Assembly: GCF_013868155.1 (NCBI RefSeq)
Contig: NZ_JACEOG010000001.1
Location: 1,302,001 to 1,366,000, forward strand
Direction: 5' to 3'
Length of the DNA stretch: 64,000 bases
From: Aeromicrobium phoceense
GTDB taxonomy: Bacteria; Actinomycetota; Actinomycetes; Propionibacteriales; Nocardioidaceae
How positions within the stretch are numbered: the first letter of the stretch is position 1; each line of letters opens with the position of its first letter. The position numbers were made by a program, and so were the translations under genes. Shown piece after piece: positions 19,005 to 27,681 of the stretch. The notes under the pieces are model-generated. The model was not told the DNA's origin. It made no database searches and saw nothing but the letters and a program-made list of their open reading frames with translations.

Positions 19005-19991
19005 GTGGGTTCCAGCGGATTGATCGTCGCGTTCGTCGTCGCACTGTGGGCGGCGTACTTCGTGCCGCTCGTCCTGCGTCGCTACGACGAGGCGAGCAAG
19101 AACTCCTCGTTGGACCAGGACGGTCCGACCCGCCGCGTCGTCGAGCCCCGCCGGGTCTCCGTCGCCGCCGAGGAGCGCCCCGTGGACGCCCTTCCCGTGC
19201 AGAAGAGCCCGGTGGTGAAGAGCCCCGCGGCCCCGCAGCGCGCCGAGGCCGCCCCCACCCCTTCGACTTCCCCTCGTGTCGACCGGACTTCTCCGGCGGT
19301 CGACACGCAGCGTCCGCGCGTCACGCGCGACGCCGCCCGGATCGCGGCCCGACGCCGTCGCAACGTGTTGCTGACGCTCGTGGCCGTGCTGGCGGCGCTC
19401 TCCGGCCTGGCCGTCGGCCGGGTCGTGCCGGTCTGGACCCCGGCCATCGGCGTCGGCCTGATCGTCGGCTGGCTGGTCCTGTGCCGGGTCATGGTGCGCC
19501 AGGAACGTGGCATCGCCCGCCGCTCCTCGCAGGGCCGTGTGCTGCGCGGGCTGCGCGCCGTGCCCGCCGCCACGGGCCGGGTCCTCGGCTGGGCCGCCGG
19601 CCGGGTGGGCGACCGCGGCTCCACCTCCGTGGGTGGCTCCGCGGCCGACGAGGAGATGACCGTCGTCGTCTCCGACCAGGTCGAGGACCTCGATCCCGAC
19701 CGTCGCAACGTCATGGAGATGGACGCGCCCCTGGGTGCCGACGCCCTCGACGAGCAGCTGCAGATCGCCGTGCCCAGCGTCTCGGCCAACAGCGGCGAGC
19801 CGCTGTGGGACCCGCTGCCGATCACGGTGCCCACCTACGTCAGCAAGCCGCGCGCGGGTCGCACGGTCCGCACCATCGAGTTCGGCCAGCCGGGCGCGTG
19901 GACTTCCGGTCACGTCGAGGGTGAGCAGACCGAGCTGCCCGGCGTGGACGAGGGCGATGCCGGCACCGACCAGCACGCCGTCGGGCACTGA
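19005..19991 (+). CDS. glpR: divisome protein SepX/GlpR
   Basis: A 328-residue membrane protein. One transmembrane helix is at residues 5-22 (GLIVAFVVALWAAYFVPLVL), a second pair forms a hairpin at about 120-162, and between them lies a basic, Pro/Ala-rich linker. The long C-terminal cytoplasmic tail is acidic. This matches SepX of Streptomyces and GlpR of Corynebacterium, a divisome membrane protein that recruits the gephyrin-like Glp encoded two genes upstream. The GTG start is chosen because TACGGT (18992-18997) ends 7 nt before it; a longer reading would enter the GNAT gene. Confidence 0.82.
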   Translation: MGSSGLIVAFVVALWAAYFVPLVLRRYDEASKNSSLDQDGPTRRVVEPRRVSVAAEERPVDALPVQKSPVVKSPAAPQRAEAAPTPSTSPRVDRTSPAVDTQRPRVTRDAARIAARRRRNVLLTLVAVLAALSGLAVGRVVPVWTPAIGVGLIVGWLVLCRVMVRQERGIARRSSQGRVLRGLRAVPAATGRVLGWAAGRVGDRGSTSVGGSAADEEMTVVVSDQVEDLDPDRRNVMEMDAPLGADALDEQLQIAVPSVSANSGEPLWDPLPITVPTYVSKPRAGRTVRTIEFGQPGAWTSGHVEGEQTELPGVDEGDAGTDQHAVGH

Positions 19992-20054
19992 CCCGACTCA
20001 CCGACCCTCGGGAGCGACTGCTTCGACGGTCTTGCTATCCTGAATCACGACCTT

Positions 20055-20127
20055 GGGGCATTGGCGCAGTTGGTAGCGCGCTTCGTTCGCATCGAAGAGG
20101 TCAGGAGTTCGAATCTCCTATGCTCCA
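20055..20127 (+). tRNA. tRNA-Ala (anticodon CGC)
   Basis: A complete cloverleaf. The acceptor GGGGCAT pairs with ATGCTCC and contains the G3-U70 wobble that marks alanine tRNAs. The anticodon stem CTTCG/CGAAG holds the loop TTCGCAT, anticodon CGC, reading GCG. The T-arm is AGGAG-TTCGAAT-CTCCT. The 3' CCA is not encoded. TATCCT at 20036-20041 is the probable -10 box. Confidence 0.95.
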
Positions 20128-20136
20128 CGTCTGATC

Positions 20137-20165
20137 GACGCCCCCGGACCAGTTCCGGGGGCGTC
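20137..20165 (+). terminator. terminator after tRNA-Ala
   Basis: A perfect 12-bp stem (20137-20148 with 20154-20165) closes on the loop CCAGT, 10 nt after the tRNA. Confidence 0.85.
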
Positions 20166-20278
20166 GTCGTCTGTCCGGGGGGTGCGAGCCGTGGCCGTTG
20201 CTACATCGAGTGGTTCTTTGGCACCACCTTGGGACGAAAGTCCTCCCAGCAGTCACATGCGCCCCTAGGCTCACGCGC

Positions 20279-21432
20279 ATGATCCCCCCGAAGAACCAGT
20301 CCCGAGTCCTGTCCGGACTCCTCACCGGCGCCCTCGCGGCCGGTGCTCTCGCGTTCGCCGCGCCCGCCGCGACGGCAGCCCCCGAGCCGGAGACGCCCGG
20401 CGCCAAGATCGCCCTGCTCAACGACCCGAGCTTCGTCGACACGACCGACCTCGAGAACGTGAGCACGGACCCGGGCCACGAGGCCGCCAACATGATCGTG
20501 GGCCTGCGCGCCGACGGCCACACGGTGACGCCGTTCACCGGCACGACCGCCGAGGCCGTCACCACGGCACTCGAGGGCCAGGACACGCTCGTGGTGCCCG
20601 AACTCGAGCGCGGCGAGTGGGTGCCCGCCTTGGAGCCGGCCGCGAAGTCCGCCATCGTCTCGTGGGTCAACGCCGGTGGCACCATCGTCGTCGCCCTGGA
20701 CAGCCTCGGAACCCTCAACGGACTGTTCGGGTACGAGGTCGAGGCCACCAGTGACGACCAGTGGCTCAACGTGGCACCCACCGGGAGCCCGTTCCACGGT
20801 GGCCCGGCGACGCTGCCGAGCAACAACGGCTCGATGTCCTACCAGATCTCCACGCTGCCTGCGGGCGCCGTGAGCCAGTACGCCGACGCCGACAACGACA
20901 ATGCCGGCGTGTATTCGACACGTGAGGGCAAGGGCACCACGGTGTCGCTGGCCTGGGACTGGTTCTACGCGAGCCCCGCGCAGGCCGAGGGCCAGGACGG
21001 CGGCTGGCGCACCGTCCTGGACACCGCGGTGCGCACGGGCATCAAGGCCCCGGTGGTCGTCCCGAGCCTGACCCCGACCCCGTCCCCGTCCCCGTCCCGG
21101 CCGCGCCGAGCAACGCGTTCACGCTGCCCAAGGCCTCGGCCTACTCCCGTGCCGCCGCGGTGAAGCTGAAGATCCAGCTGCCCGGCGCCGGCCGGTTGAC
21201 CGTCGGCCCGTCCCGGAAGGGCGCGCTGAAGACCGTCTCGAAGCGGGTCGGCACCTCCGGCAAGGCCGCGGTGTGGGTCAAGCCGTCGCGCGCGACGATC
21301 AACAGGCTCAAGAAGGAGCTGAAGAAGAAGGGCGCCGCCTCGACGAAGATCCGTGTCAAGGCCACGTACACGCCGACGGGCGGCAAGCCCCGCACCGTCA
21401 CGAAGGTCTACGTCTTCAGGATGAAGCGGTAG
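20279..21432 (+). pseudogene. secreted protein, frameshifted near codon 273
   Basis: The reading frame starts MIPPKNQSRVLSGLLTGALA with a signal peptide ending AATAAPEPE, followed by a GATase-like domain of about 225 residues (KIALLNDPSFVDTTDL to YASPAQ). It then enters a Thr/Pro/Ser linker and goes out of frame at 21096-21098; that frame stops at 21163. In the neighbouring frame the sequence continues naturally as SNAFTLPKASAYS, then KLKIQLPGAGRLTVG and a basic domain ending VYVFRMKR at 21432. Four CCCC runs in the linker are followed by one CCC, so one missing C explains the shift. Whether this is a real mutation, a phase-variable tract or a sequencing error cannot be decided here. Confidence 0.75.
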
Positions 21433-21446
21433 TCCCTTCGACTCAC

Positions 21447-21484
21447 GCGCGGTGGATCGTGGCTCCGGCCACGGTCCACCGCGC
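21447..21484 (+). terminator. long-hairpin terminator
   Basis: A 17-bp stem, interrupted only by a U-G pair, closes on the tetraloop TCCG (21464-21467). It lies 14 nt after the stop codon of the frameshifted gene and separates it from crcB. Confidence 0.8.
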
Positions 21485-21545
21485 TGTCGTTCCCGGGAGC
21501 GTAGGCTCGGCGCGCACCCGTGCCGTCACCACCGAGAGGACTCCC

Positions 21546-21998
21546 GTGCGCGCTGACGACGCCACCGCGCGGCCGCTGTTCCTGCAGCCCGCCGTGCTCG
21601 CCCTCGTCCTGGCCGGCGGCGCGATCGGCACGGCCGCGCGTGCCCTGCTCACCGACGCCCTCCCCGTGGCCCACGGGGACTGGCCGTGGGCGACCTTCGG
21701 GGTGAACGTGGCCGGCTCGTTCCTGCTCGGGCTGCTCGTCGCGCTGCTCGCGGTGCGTGGTGGTCGTTCGGGCTCGTGGCGTTTCATTCGGCCCGCGTTG
21801 GGCGCCGGGGTGCTCGGCGGCTTCACGACCTACAGCACGTTCGCGGTCGAGGTGGACCGGCTGCTGGGCGGCGGCTCGGCGGGGCTGGGGCTCGCGTACG
21901 CCGGGGTGAGCGTCGTCGGGGGAGTCCTCGCCGCGGCGCTCGGAGTGCTTGCGGGCGGCGGCGTCCCGGCGCAGCGGTCCGGGGAGGCCGGCCGATGA
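21546..21998 (+). CDS. crcB: fluoride channel CrcB/FluC, subunit 1
   Basis: A 150-residue membrane protein with four predicted helices. The FluC signatures are GGAIGTAARALL (about 24), FGVNVAGSFLLGLL (about 51) and GVLGGFTTYSTFAVE (about 88). FluC proteins are dual-topology dimers that export toxic fluoride. The GTG start is supported by GAGAGGA 6 nt upstream. The 61 bp before it lack the conserved core of the crcB fluoride riboswitch. It overlaps a second crcB gene by 4 bp. Confidence 0.92.
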   Translation: MRADDATARPLFLQPAVLALVLAGGAIGTAARALLTDALPVAHGDWPWATFGVNVAGSFLLGLLVALLAVRGGRSGSWRFIRPALGAGVLGGFTTYSTFAVEVDRLLGGGSAGLGLAYAGVSVVGGVLAAALGVLAGGGVPAQRSGEAGR

Positions 21999-22351
21999 TC
22001 GCGCTGGTCGCCCTCGCCGGAGGGCTCGGCGCCGCGCTGCGCTTCGTCGTCGACGGCGTGGTCGCGCGGTGGGTCCGCGGATCGGTCCCGCTGGGCACGT
22101 TCGCCGTAAACGTCACCGGGTCCTTCGTGCTCGGTCTCGTGGTGGCATCGACGACGGCCGGCTCCGACGTGCGCGCCGTCGTCGGCACGGGCCTGCTCGG
22201 CGGCTACACCACCTTCTCGGCCGCCAGCGTCGAGTCCGTGCTGCTGGCCCGCGCCGGCGGGACCCGCGCGCTCACCGCCGCCGCGCTCCACGCCGCCGCG
22301 ATGCTCGCCCTCAGCCTCGCCGCGGCCGCGCTGGGGCTCTGGGCCGGGTGA
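21995..22351 (+). CDS. crcB: fluoride channel CrcB/FluC, subunit 2
   Basis: A 118-residue second FluC protein with the same motifs: GGLGAALRFVV, GTFAVNVTGSFVLGL and GLLGGYTTFSAAS. The ATG overlaps the first copy's stop codon (ATGA). In many Gram-positive bacteria such pairs act as an obligate heterodimer, each subunit in one membrane orientation. The difference in length, with a longer N-terminus in the first copy, fits that division. Confidence 0.92.
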   Translation: MIALVALAGGLGAALRFVVDGVVARWVRGSVPLGTFAVNVTGSFVLGLVVASTTAGSDVRAVVGTGLLGGYTTFSAASVESVLLARAGGTRALTAAALHAAAMLALSLAAAALGLWAG

Positions 22352-22363
22352 CAGTCGACAGCC

Positions 22364-23404
22364 TCAGAGGACCAGCTCGGCCATCATCCGCAGGGTGTCG
22401 GCGTCGCCGCCGACCATGAGGGTCGTGACGACGGACTCGCTCCAGGCGGCGAGGTCGTCGCGGATCTTCTCCTTCGGGCCGATCAGGGCGATCTTCTCGA
22501 CGAGGTCGAGCGGGACCGCCGCGGTGGCCTCGTCCTTGCGGCCCTCGAGGTAGAGGTCCTGGATCTTCGCGCAGACCTCCTCGTAGCCCAGGCGCGCGAC
22601 GGCGTCGAAGTGGAAGTTCGCGCCCTTCGCGCCCATGCCGCCCACGTAGAGGGCGATGAACGGGCGGATCCAGTCGGCCGCGGCCTCGAGGTCGTCCGAG
22701 ACGATCACCTGCACGGGGCAGGCGATCTCGAACTGGTCGCGGGGGAGGCGCTCGGGCGCGCGCCGGGCGAAGCCCTCCTCCAGCGCGGTGTGCGCGAAGT
22801 CGGCGTCCCAGGGCGAGTAGAAGAACGGGAGCCAGCCGTCGGCGATCTCGGCCGACAGGGCGATGTTCTTCGGGCCCTCAGCGGCGAGCAGCAGCGGGAT
22901 CTGGTCGCGGACCGGGTGCAGGGTCGAGCGCAGCGCCTTGCCCAGGCCCGTCGACTTCATCCCGTACTTGTCGACGTAGGGGATCTGGATCTGCGCGCCG
23001 TCGTGCTCGACCCGCTCGCGGGCGATGGTCTGGCGCAGCACCTCGAAGTACTCACGGGTGCGGGCGAGCGGGCGCGGGTACGGCTGGCCGTACCAGCCCT
23101 CGACGACCTGCGGGCCGGAGACGCCCAGGCCCAGCAGCACGCGGCCGCCCGAGAGGTGGTCGAGGGTCATCGCGGCCATGGCCGTGGCGGTGGGAGTGCG
23201 GGCCGACATCTGGACGATGCCGGTGCCCAGCTTGATGCGCGAGGTGGAGGCACCGAGCCACGCGAGCGGGGTCAGCGCGTCCGAGCCGTAGGCCTCCGCG
23301 GTCCACACCGAGTCGTAGCCGAGCTCCTCGGCCAGGGCCAGCTGTTCGGCCTGGCCCGGCGGCTGTCCCTTGCCCCAGTAGCCGAGGCTGAGTCCGAGCT
23401 TCAT
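22364..23404 (-). CDS. LLM-class F420-dependent oxidoreductase
   Basis: A 346-residue luciferase-like TIM barrel (MKLGLSLGYWGKGQ; LDHLSGGRVLLGLGVSGPQVVEGWYG) of the F420-using branch, which hydride-transfers between reduced F420 and unknown organic substrates. It resembles the large actinobacterial subgroup with many paralogues and no known individual function. GGAGG 6 nt before the ATG at 23404 favours that start over the GTG two codons upstream. The gene ends 12 bp from the convergent crcB pair. A 6-6-6 inverted repeat at 23492 lies upstream. Confidence 0.88.
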   Translation of the reverse strand: MKLGLSLGYWGKGQPPGQAEQLALAEELGYDSVWTAEAYGSDALTPLAWLGASTSRIKLGTGIVQMSARTPTATAMAAMTLDHLSGGRVLLGLGVSGPQVVEGWYGQPYPRPLARTREYFEVLRQTIARERVEHDGAQIQIPYVDKYGMKSTGLGKALRSTLHPVRDQIPLLLAAEGPKNIALSAEIADGWLPFFYSPWDADFAHTALEEGFARRAPERLPRDQFEIACPVQVIVSDDLEAAADWIRPFIALYVGGMGAKGANFHFDAVARLGYEEVCAKIQDLYLEGRKDEATAAVPLDLVEKIALIGPKEKIRDDLAAWSESVVTTLMVGGDADTLRMMAELVL

Positions 23405-23491
23405 GTGCACCTCCGTGGTCCGGGCGGCCCTCGCCCGCGTCGAGGCTCACGCTGCCACATCGAGGGGCGTCCCGTCCCGGGGCCCGGTCAG

Positions 23492-23509
23492 ACGAACGAT
23501 GATGCGTTC
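23492..23509. repeat. CGAACG/CGTTCG inverted repeat
   Basis: CGAACG, six bases, then CGTTCG form a perfect inverted repeat 87 bp upstream of the F420 oxidoreductase start and just after the DUF4349 gene. It could be an operator. There is nothing further to support that. Confidence 0.35.
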
Positions 23510-23534
23510 GGGTACGGGAGCGGGGCGGAATGCA

Positions 23535-24503
23535 TCAGCCTTCGTCGCGCCGTGCCCGCCACCGCCGGAACGCCAGCGCGACGGCGGCCACGAGCCCCAC
23601 CGGCAGCAGCCACGGCACGGCCACGCCGACGGCGGTGACGAGCGCGTCGACGGTGTCGACCAGCGCGTTCCAGCCGCGGGGGGGCCCGCCGACGAAGCCG
23701 TCGCCGGGATCGACCGACCGCGCGGAGTCCCGCGCCACGACCGACACGTCGATCGTGGCCAGCGAGGTCTCGTCGCGCAGGGCCCGGCGCTGCGCCTGGA
23801 GCGACTCCAGCTCGCCCTGGCGCTGGGTCAGCTGCGCCTCCGCGTCCAGGAGGTCACGGGTGGAGGAGGAGTCCGCGATGATCGCCCGCAGACGCCGGAT
23901 GGAGGTCTCCAGCGACTCGATCCGCGCGTCGACGTCGGCGATCACGGTGGCCTGGTCGGAGCGCTCGAGGAAGACCCCGGAGATGTCTCCGAGCTCGTCG
24001 AGCTCGCGGCGCAACGGCTCCACGTCGCCGGCCGGGACCCGAACCACGAGGCTCGCGCTCGAGCGCTCGAGGCTCTCGGAGTCGATCCGCCCGCCCGTGC
24101 CGCCGACGAAGTCGCGGATCGAGGCGACCGCGTCGTCGACCGCGTCGACCTCGACCGACATCGATCCGCGGGTGACGACCGTGGTGACGAACGGCGCCTC
24201 CGCGTCGTCGGCCTCGGCCTCGGCGGCTCCGGCGTCCTCACGGGCGGCCGGTGCCTCGAGGTCGCTCACCTCACTGGTGCCCGAGTCCGAGCCGCCCGTG
24301 GTTCCCACGAGACCACCGCTCAGCCCGATGCCCACGCCGCCCACGACGACCACGGCCGCGGCAGCCGCGCCGGCCAGAGCGCCGCGCACCCGCCGGCGAC
24401 GGCGTCGCGCCTGCGCCGCGTGCTCGGTGACGGCGTCCATGACGCCCGCCCTCATCCGCTCGATCCGCTCCGGCTCCAGCACCGGCAGTTCCGTCCCGGT
24501 CAT
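23535..24503 (-). CDS. DUF4349 membrane protein (possible anti-sigma partner)
   Basis: A 322-residue protein with two membrane helices. Residues 1-40 are a short cytoplasmic head (PERIERMRAGVMDAVTEHAA, then Arg-rich). A helix at about 41-65 crosses the membrane. DUF4349 fills about 105-285 and includes a coiled coil at 190-250 with Glu/Arg/Leu heptads. A second helix at about 286-308 precedes a basic tail. The ATG overlaps the stop codon of the sigma factor upstream (TGATG). Coupling, the cytoplasmic head and the single-pass sensor-like build suggest it could restrain the sigma factor, though no zinc-type anti-sigma motif is seen. Confidence 0.82.
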   Translation of the reverse strand: MTGTELPVLEPERIERMRAGVMDAVTEHAAQARRRRRRVRGALAGAAAAAVVVVGGVGIGLSGGLVGTTGGSDSGTSEVSDLEAPAAREDAGAAEAEADDAEAPFVTTVVTRGSMSVEVDAVDDAVASIRDFVGGTGGRIDSESLERSSASLVVRVPAGDVEPLRRELDELGDISGVFLERSDQATVIADVDARIESLETSIRRLRAIIADSSSTRDLLDAEAQLTQRQGELESLQAQRRALRDETSLATIDVSVVARDSARSVDPGDGFVGGPPRGWNALVDTVDALVTAVGVAVPWLLPVGLVAAVALAFRRWRARRDEG

Positions 24504-25078
24504 CACGCACGCTCCTCACGCAGGTCGCCGCGCAGGCGGGTCCGCAGCCGCGACACGCGGTTGCGGACGGCGCCGTGGGTCACGCCCAGCTCGGCGGCCG
24601 CCTGCTCGTAGGTCAGGTCGCCGTCGACGCACAGCTCGAAGAGCCGGCGGTCGACGGCCGAGAGGCGGGACACGGCCGCCTCGATGGCCGCCGCGACGGC
24701 GGCCTCCTCCACGTGGCCGGCCGGGTCGGCGGCCGAGTCGGCCGGCTCGTGCTCCAGCGCCACGGCCCGCAGCCGCGCCCGCTTCCGGCCGGCGTTGAGC
24801 GCCGTGTAGCGGGCGGTGACCATGAGCCACGGCAGGATCGAGCGGTCGACGATCGTGATGTCGTCGATCCGCCGCCACGCCGTGACGAAGGTGTCCTGGC
24901 AGACGTCCTCGGCCTCGTCGGCGTCGCCGACCACGCGGTGCGCCTGCCAGTAGACGGCACCGACGTGCCGGTCGAAGAGGGCGCCGAACGCCCACGTGTC
25001 GCCGCGCTGGGCGCGAGCCAGCAGCGCGGCGTCGCTCACCGGCGCGTCGCTCGACGCGGGCTCGGCCGGTCCGGCCAT
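24503..25078 (-). CDS. ECF-type RNA polymerase sigma factor
   Basis: A 191-residue sigma-70-family protein. Region 2 (AFGALFDRHVGAVYWQAHRVVGDADEAEDV, binding -10 and core) is at about 33-75 and region 4 (DLTYEQAAAELGVTHGAVRNR, the -35 helix-turn-helix) at about 150-185. There is no SnoaL extension. The start at 25078 has AAGGA 8 nt upstream; a GTG seven codons earlier is possible. It is translationally coupled to a DUF4349 membrane protein and divergent from nothing: the PMT gene upstream reads the same way. Confidence 0.92.
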   Translation of the reverse strand: MAGPAEPASSDAPVSDAALLARAQRGDTWAFGALFDRHVGAVYWQAHRVVGDADEAEDVCQDTFVTAWRRIDDITIVDRSILPWLMVTARYTALNAGRKRARLRAVALEHEPADSAADPAGHVEEAAVAAAIEAAVSRLSAVDRRLFELCVDGDLTYEQAAAELGVTHGAVRNRVSRLRTRLRGDLREERA

Positions 25079-25130
25079 CGTCTCGATCCTTGCCTCCACG
25101 ACCTCACATGTCGCGGATGCGGTGATCGTC

Positions 25131-26645
25131 TCAGATCCAGCGGTCCCACCACATGCGTTCGCGCCACTGGTCGTACGTGATGATCCGGTTGGCCAGGATC
25201 GGGTAGAAGTACCAGAACGCGATGACGACGACGCCGAGGTAGGCACCCACGGCCGGCCACCACAGCCGGTCGGGGACGCGGCGCCGGATGGCGTTGAGCA
25301 CGAGGCACAGCGCGATGATCATGAACGGCAGGATCGCGACGGCGTAGAAGGTGAAGATCGGGCGGCCCGACGTGATCCACCACGGTGCCCACGTGGCGAG
25401 CACGCCCACGAGGGGCAGGCTCCAGCGCCACGTGGGGTTGCGGATCCAGGCCACCAGCGCGGTGACGAGGCCGAGCGTGCCGACCCACCAGAGCGCGGGG
25501 TTGCCGAGCGTCAGCACCTGGCGGACGCACTTGGAGTCGGCCGCCGCCCCACAGACGTCGGCGGCGATGTCGAAGTTCGACGAGACGTTCGTGGGCCGCC
25601 ACTGGATGAGCCAGCCGAACGCGTTGGACTGGTAGGGGTGGGTCTTGGTGGCGAGGTAGTCGCCGGTGTGGAAGTCCAGGGTCATCACGTGGAACGCCCA
25701 CAGCGAGCGGAACGCGTCGATCACGCCGCCCAGCGGGCCACGCGTGGGATCGGAGACGCTGCCCCACACGGGCTCCTCACCGTAGCCGTGGCCGAACCGG
25801 GCCTCGAAGACGTCGTGGTGCAGCAGCCAGCCGGTCCAGGTGAGCAGGTAGACGACGAGCGCGACGCCGACGAGCCAGCCGAACGCCGGCAGCCCGACGC
25901 GCAGGACGCGCGTGGCGGCCTCCTGCCAGGTGGTGACCCGGCCGCGGGCCCAGACCTCCCAGATCACGACGGTGACACCGAACGCCGCGAGGACGTAGAG
26001 GCCGCTCCACTTGGTGGCCACGGCCATGCCGAAGCAGGCGCCGGCGGCCAGCTGCCACGGCCGCCACGCGTAGTAGCGCCGGTCGACGGCCAGCCGCTCG
26101 CCGAGCCAGTCGCGGTCGACCGCGAGGCAGGCGACGGCACACAGGATCCAGAACGCCAGGAAGATGTCGAGCAGGGCGATCCTCGACATCGTGAAGTGCA
26201 GCCCGTCGAGCGCCAGCAGCAGCCCGGCGATGCACCCCAGCGCGAGCGACCCCGTGAGGCGCAGCACGAGCCGGGCCAGCACGAGCACCATGAGCGAGCC
26301 GACGACGACCGCCGCGAACCGCCAGCCCAGGGGCGTCAGGCCGTAGATCTTCTCGCCGATCGCGATCAGCCACTTGCCGCCGTCGGGGTGGACGATCCAC
26401 GTCGGGTCCTGCGTGAAGACGTCGGTCTCGCCGTTGATGATGCGGCCGTTGGCGTCGTCCGTGGCGTCCCGTGCGTAGCCGCCGTGGATCAGCCCCCAGG
26501 CGTCCTTGGCGTAGTAGGTCTCGTCGAAGGTGAGCGCGTTGGGGCTGCCGACCTTCCAGATCCGCAGCGCGAACGCCACGAGGGCGATGGCGATCGGTCC
26601 GATCCATTCCCACGCGCGCAGGCTGATCCTGTCCAGCAGAGTCAC
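25131..26645 (-). CDS. pmt: protein O-mannosyltransferase (PMT family)
   Basis: A 504-residue polytopic membrane enzyme that moves mannose from polyprenyl-phosphomannose to exported proteins during secretion. LTFDETYYAKDAWGL near residue 38 carries the conserved Asp-Glu pair of the first loop, and about ten hydrophobic segments follow, with a C-terminal tail ending WRERMWWDRWI. This corresponds to M. tuberculosis Rv1002c, also divergent from rsmI. The GTG at 26645 is preferred because TAGGGT (26657-26652) ends 6 nt before it; a GTG two codons upstream would touch the -10 box. Confidence 0.93.
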   Translation of the reverse strand: MTLLDRISLRAWEWIGPIAIALVAFALRIWKVGSPNALTFDETYYAKDAWGLIHGGYARDATDDANGRIINGETDVFTQDPTWIVHPDGGKWLIAIGEKIYGLTPLGWRFAAVVVGSLMVLVLARLVLRLTGSLALGCIAGLLLALDGLHFTMSRIALLDIFLAFWILCAVACLAVDRDWLGERLAVDRRYYAWRPWQLAAGACFGMAVATKWSGLYVLAAFGVTVVIWEVWARGRVTTWQEAATRVLRVGLPAFGWLVGVALVVYLLTWTGWLLHHDVFEARFGHGYGEEPVWGSVSDPTRGPLGGVIDAFRSLWAFHVMTLDFHTGDYLATKTHPYQSNAFGWLIQWRPTNVSSNFDIAADVCGAAADSKCVRQVLTLGNPALWWVGTLGLVTALVAWIRNPTWRWSLPLVGVLATWAPWWITSGRPIFTFYAVAILPFMIIALCLVLNAIRRRVPDRLWWPAVGAYLGVVVIAFWYFYPILANRIITYDQWRERMWWDRWI

Positions 26646-26758
26646 TCGCACACCCTAGCCAGACGCGGCGCTCCGTGGGAGAGGCTGGCGAACTCCGAGT
26701 TACATTCCTCTCCCGCCGCCGGACCTGCGGCGCAGGGCCGCCGTGGCAGGATCGAGGG

Positions 26759-27601
26759 GTGCTGATCCTCGCCGCGACGCCCATCGGAACCGTGGCGGAC
26801 GCGTCCGGGCGACTCGCCGTCGCGCTGTCCGAGGCCGACGTGGTGGCCGCCGAGGACACGCGGCGCTTCCGCCGGCTCGCCTCCGACCTGGGGGTCGAGG
26901 TGCCCGGGAAGGTGGTCTCGTACTTCGAGGGGAACGAGCAGCAGCGCACCGTCGAGCTGCTCGAGCACCTGCGCGACGGTGCCACGGTGGTGCTGGTCAC
27001 CGACGCCGGGATGCCCAGCGTCTCCGACCCCGGCTACCGGATCGTGGCCGCCGCGGTGGCCGAGGACCTGCCGGTCACGGCGATCCCCGGTCCGTCGGCC
27101 GTCCTCACGGCCCTGGCGGTGTCGGGACTGCCGGTCGACCGGTTCTGCTTCGAGGGATTCCCGCCGCGCAAGCCGGGCGAGCGGGCCCGCGTCCTGGGCG
27201 CCCTCGCCGCCGACGAGCGCACGATGGTGTTCTTCGAGTCCCCGCACCGCACGGCCCCCACGCTCGAGGCGATGGCCGAGGCCTTCGGCCCCGACCGCCG
27301 TGCCGCCGTGTGCCGCGAGCTGACCAAGACCCACGAGGAGGTCAGGCGCGGCCCGCTGTCGGAGCTGGCCGCCTGGGCCGCCGACGGCGAGCGCGTGCGG
27401 GGCGAGATCACGATCGTGGTCTCCGGCGCGGAGCCGCAGGCGCCGGCCGACCTCGCCGAGACCGACCTCGCCGCGATGGTGGCCGAGGTCCGCGCCGAGG
27501 GTCTCAGCACGAAGGACGCGATCGCCGACGTCGCGCGGCGCACCGGAATCTCCCGCAAGGTGGTCTATGCCGCCGCCCACGCCCCGAAGGAGTCGTCATG
27601 A
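26759..27601 (+). CDS. rsmI: 16S rRNA 2'-O-ribose C1402 methyltransferase RsmI
   Basis: A 280-residue SAM-dependent enzyme that methylates the 2'-hydroxyl of C1402 in the decoding centre. Motifs: [15 protein letters not shown] at the N-terminus, [23 protein letters not shown] (SAM binding, about 81) and [12 protein letters not shown]. The C-terminal helix-turn-helix-like region [20 protein letters not shown] is present. GTG is chosen as the start since CAGGAT ends 6 nt before it. It is divergent from pmt, as in mycobacteria. Its stop codon overlaps a small reading frame and Fgd follows. Confidence 0.95.
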   Translation: MLILAATPIGTVADASGRLAVALSEADVVAAEDTRRFRRLASDLGVEVPGKVVSYFEGNEQQRTVELLEHLRDGATVVLVTDAGMPSVSDPGYRIVAAAVAEDLPVTAIPGPSAVLTALAVSGLPVDRFCFEGFPPRKPGERARVLGALAADERTMVFFESPHRTAPTLEAMAEAFGPDRRAAVCRELTKTHEEVRRGPLSELAAWAADGERVRGEITIVVSGAEPQAPADLAETDLAAMVAEVRAEGLSTKDAIADVARRTGISRKVVYAAAHAPKESS

Positions 27602-27681
27602 ACGAGCGCCAGCGAGTGAGCATGAAGTCACGAATGACGGCACTGCCAGACTGTGCTGTTTCGAAGGCGGTGGCGTCATGA
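27598..27681 (+). CDS. possible 27-codon coupling ORF
   Basis: ATGAACGAG starts on the RsmI stop (ATGA overlap) and ends at a TGA that overlaps the Fgd ATG by 4 bp, so it exactly fills the gap. The peptide, [20 protein letters not shown] and seven more residues, has no recognisable domain. GTCATGAACGAG at its start is repeated at the start of fgd, suggesting a duplicated start region. It may couple Fgd translation to RsmI or simply be chance. Confidence 0.35.
   Translation: MNERQRVSMKSRMTALPDCAVSKAVAS

Noticed and set aside
21485-21545. Fluoride (crcB) riboswitch upstream of crcB
   Set aside because: Only 61 bp are available and the conserved core of the fluoride aptamer is not recognisable.
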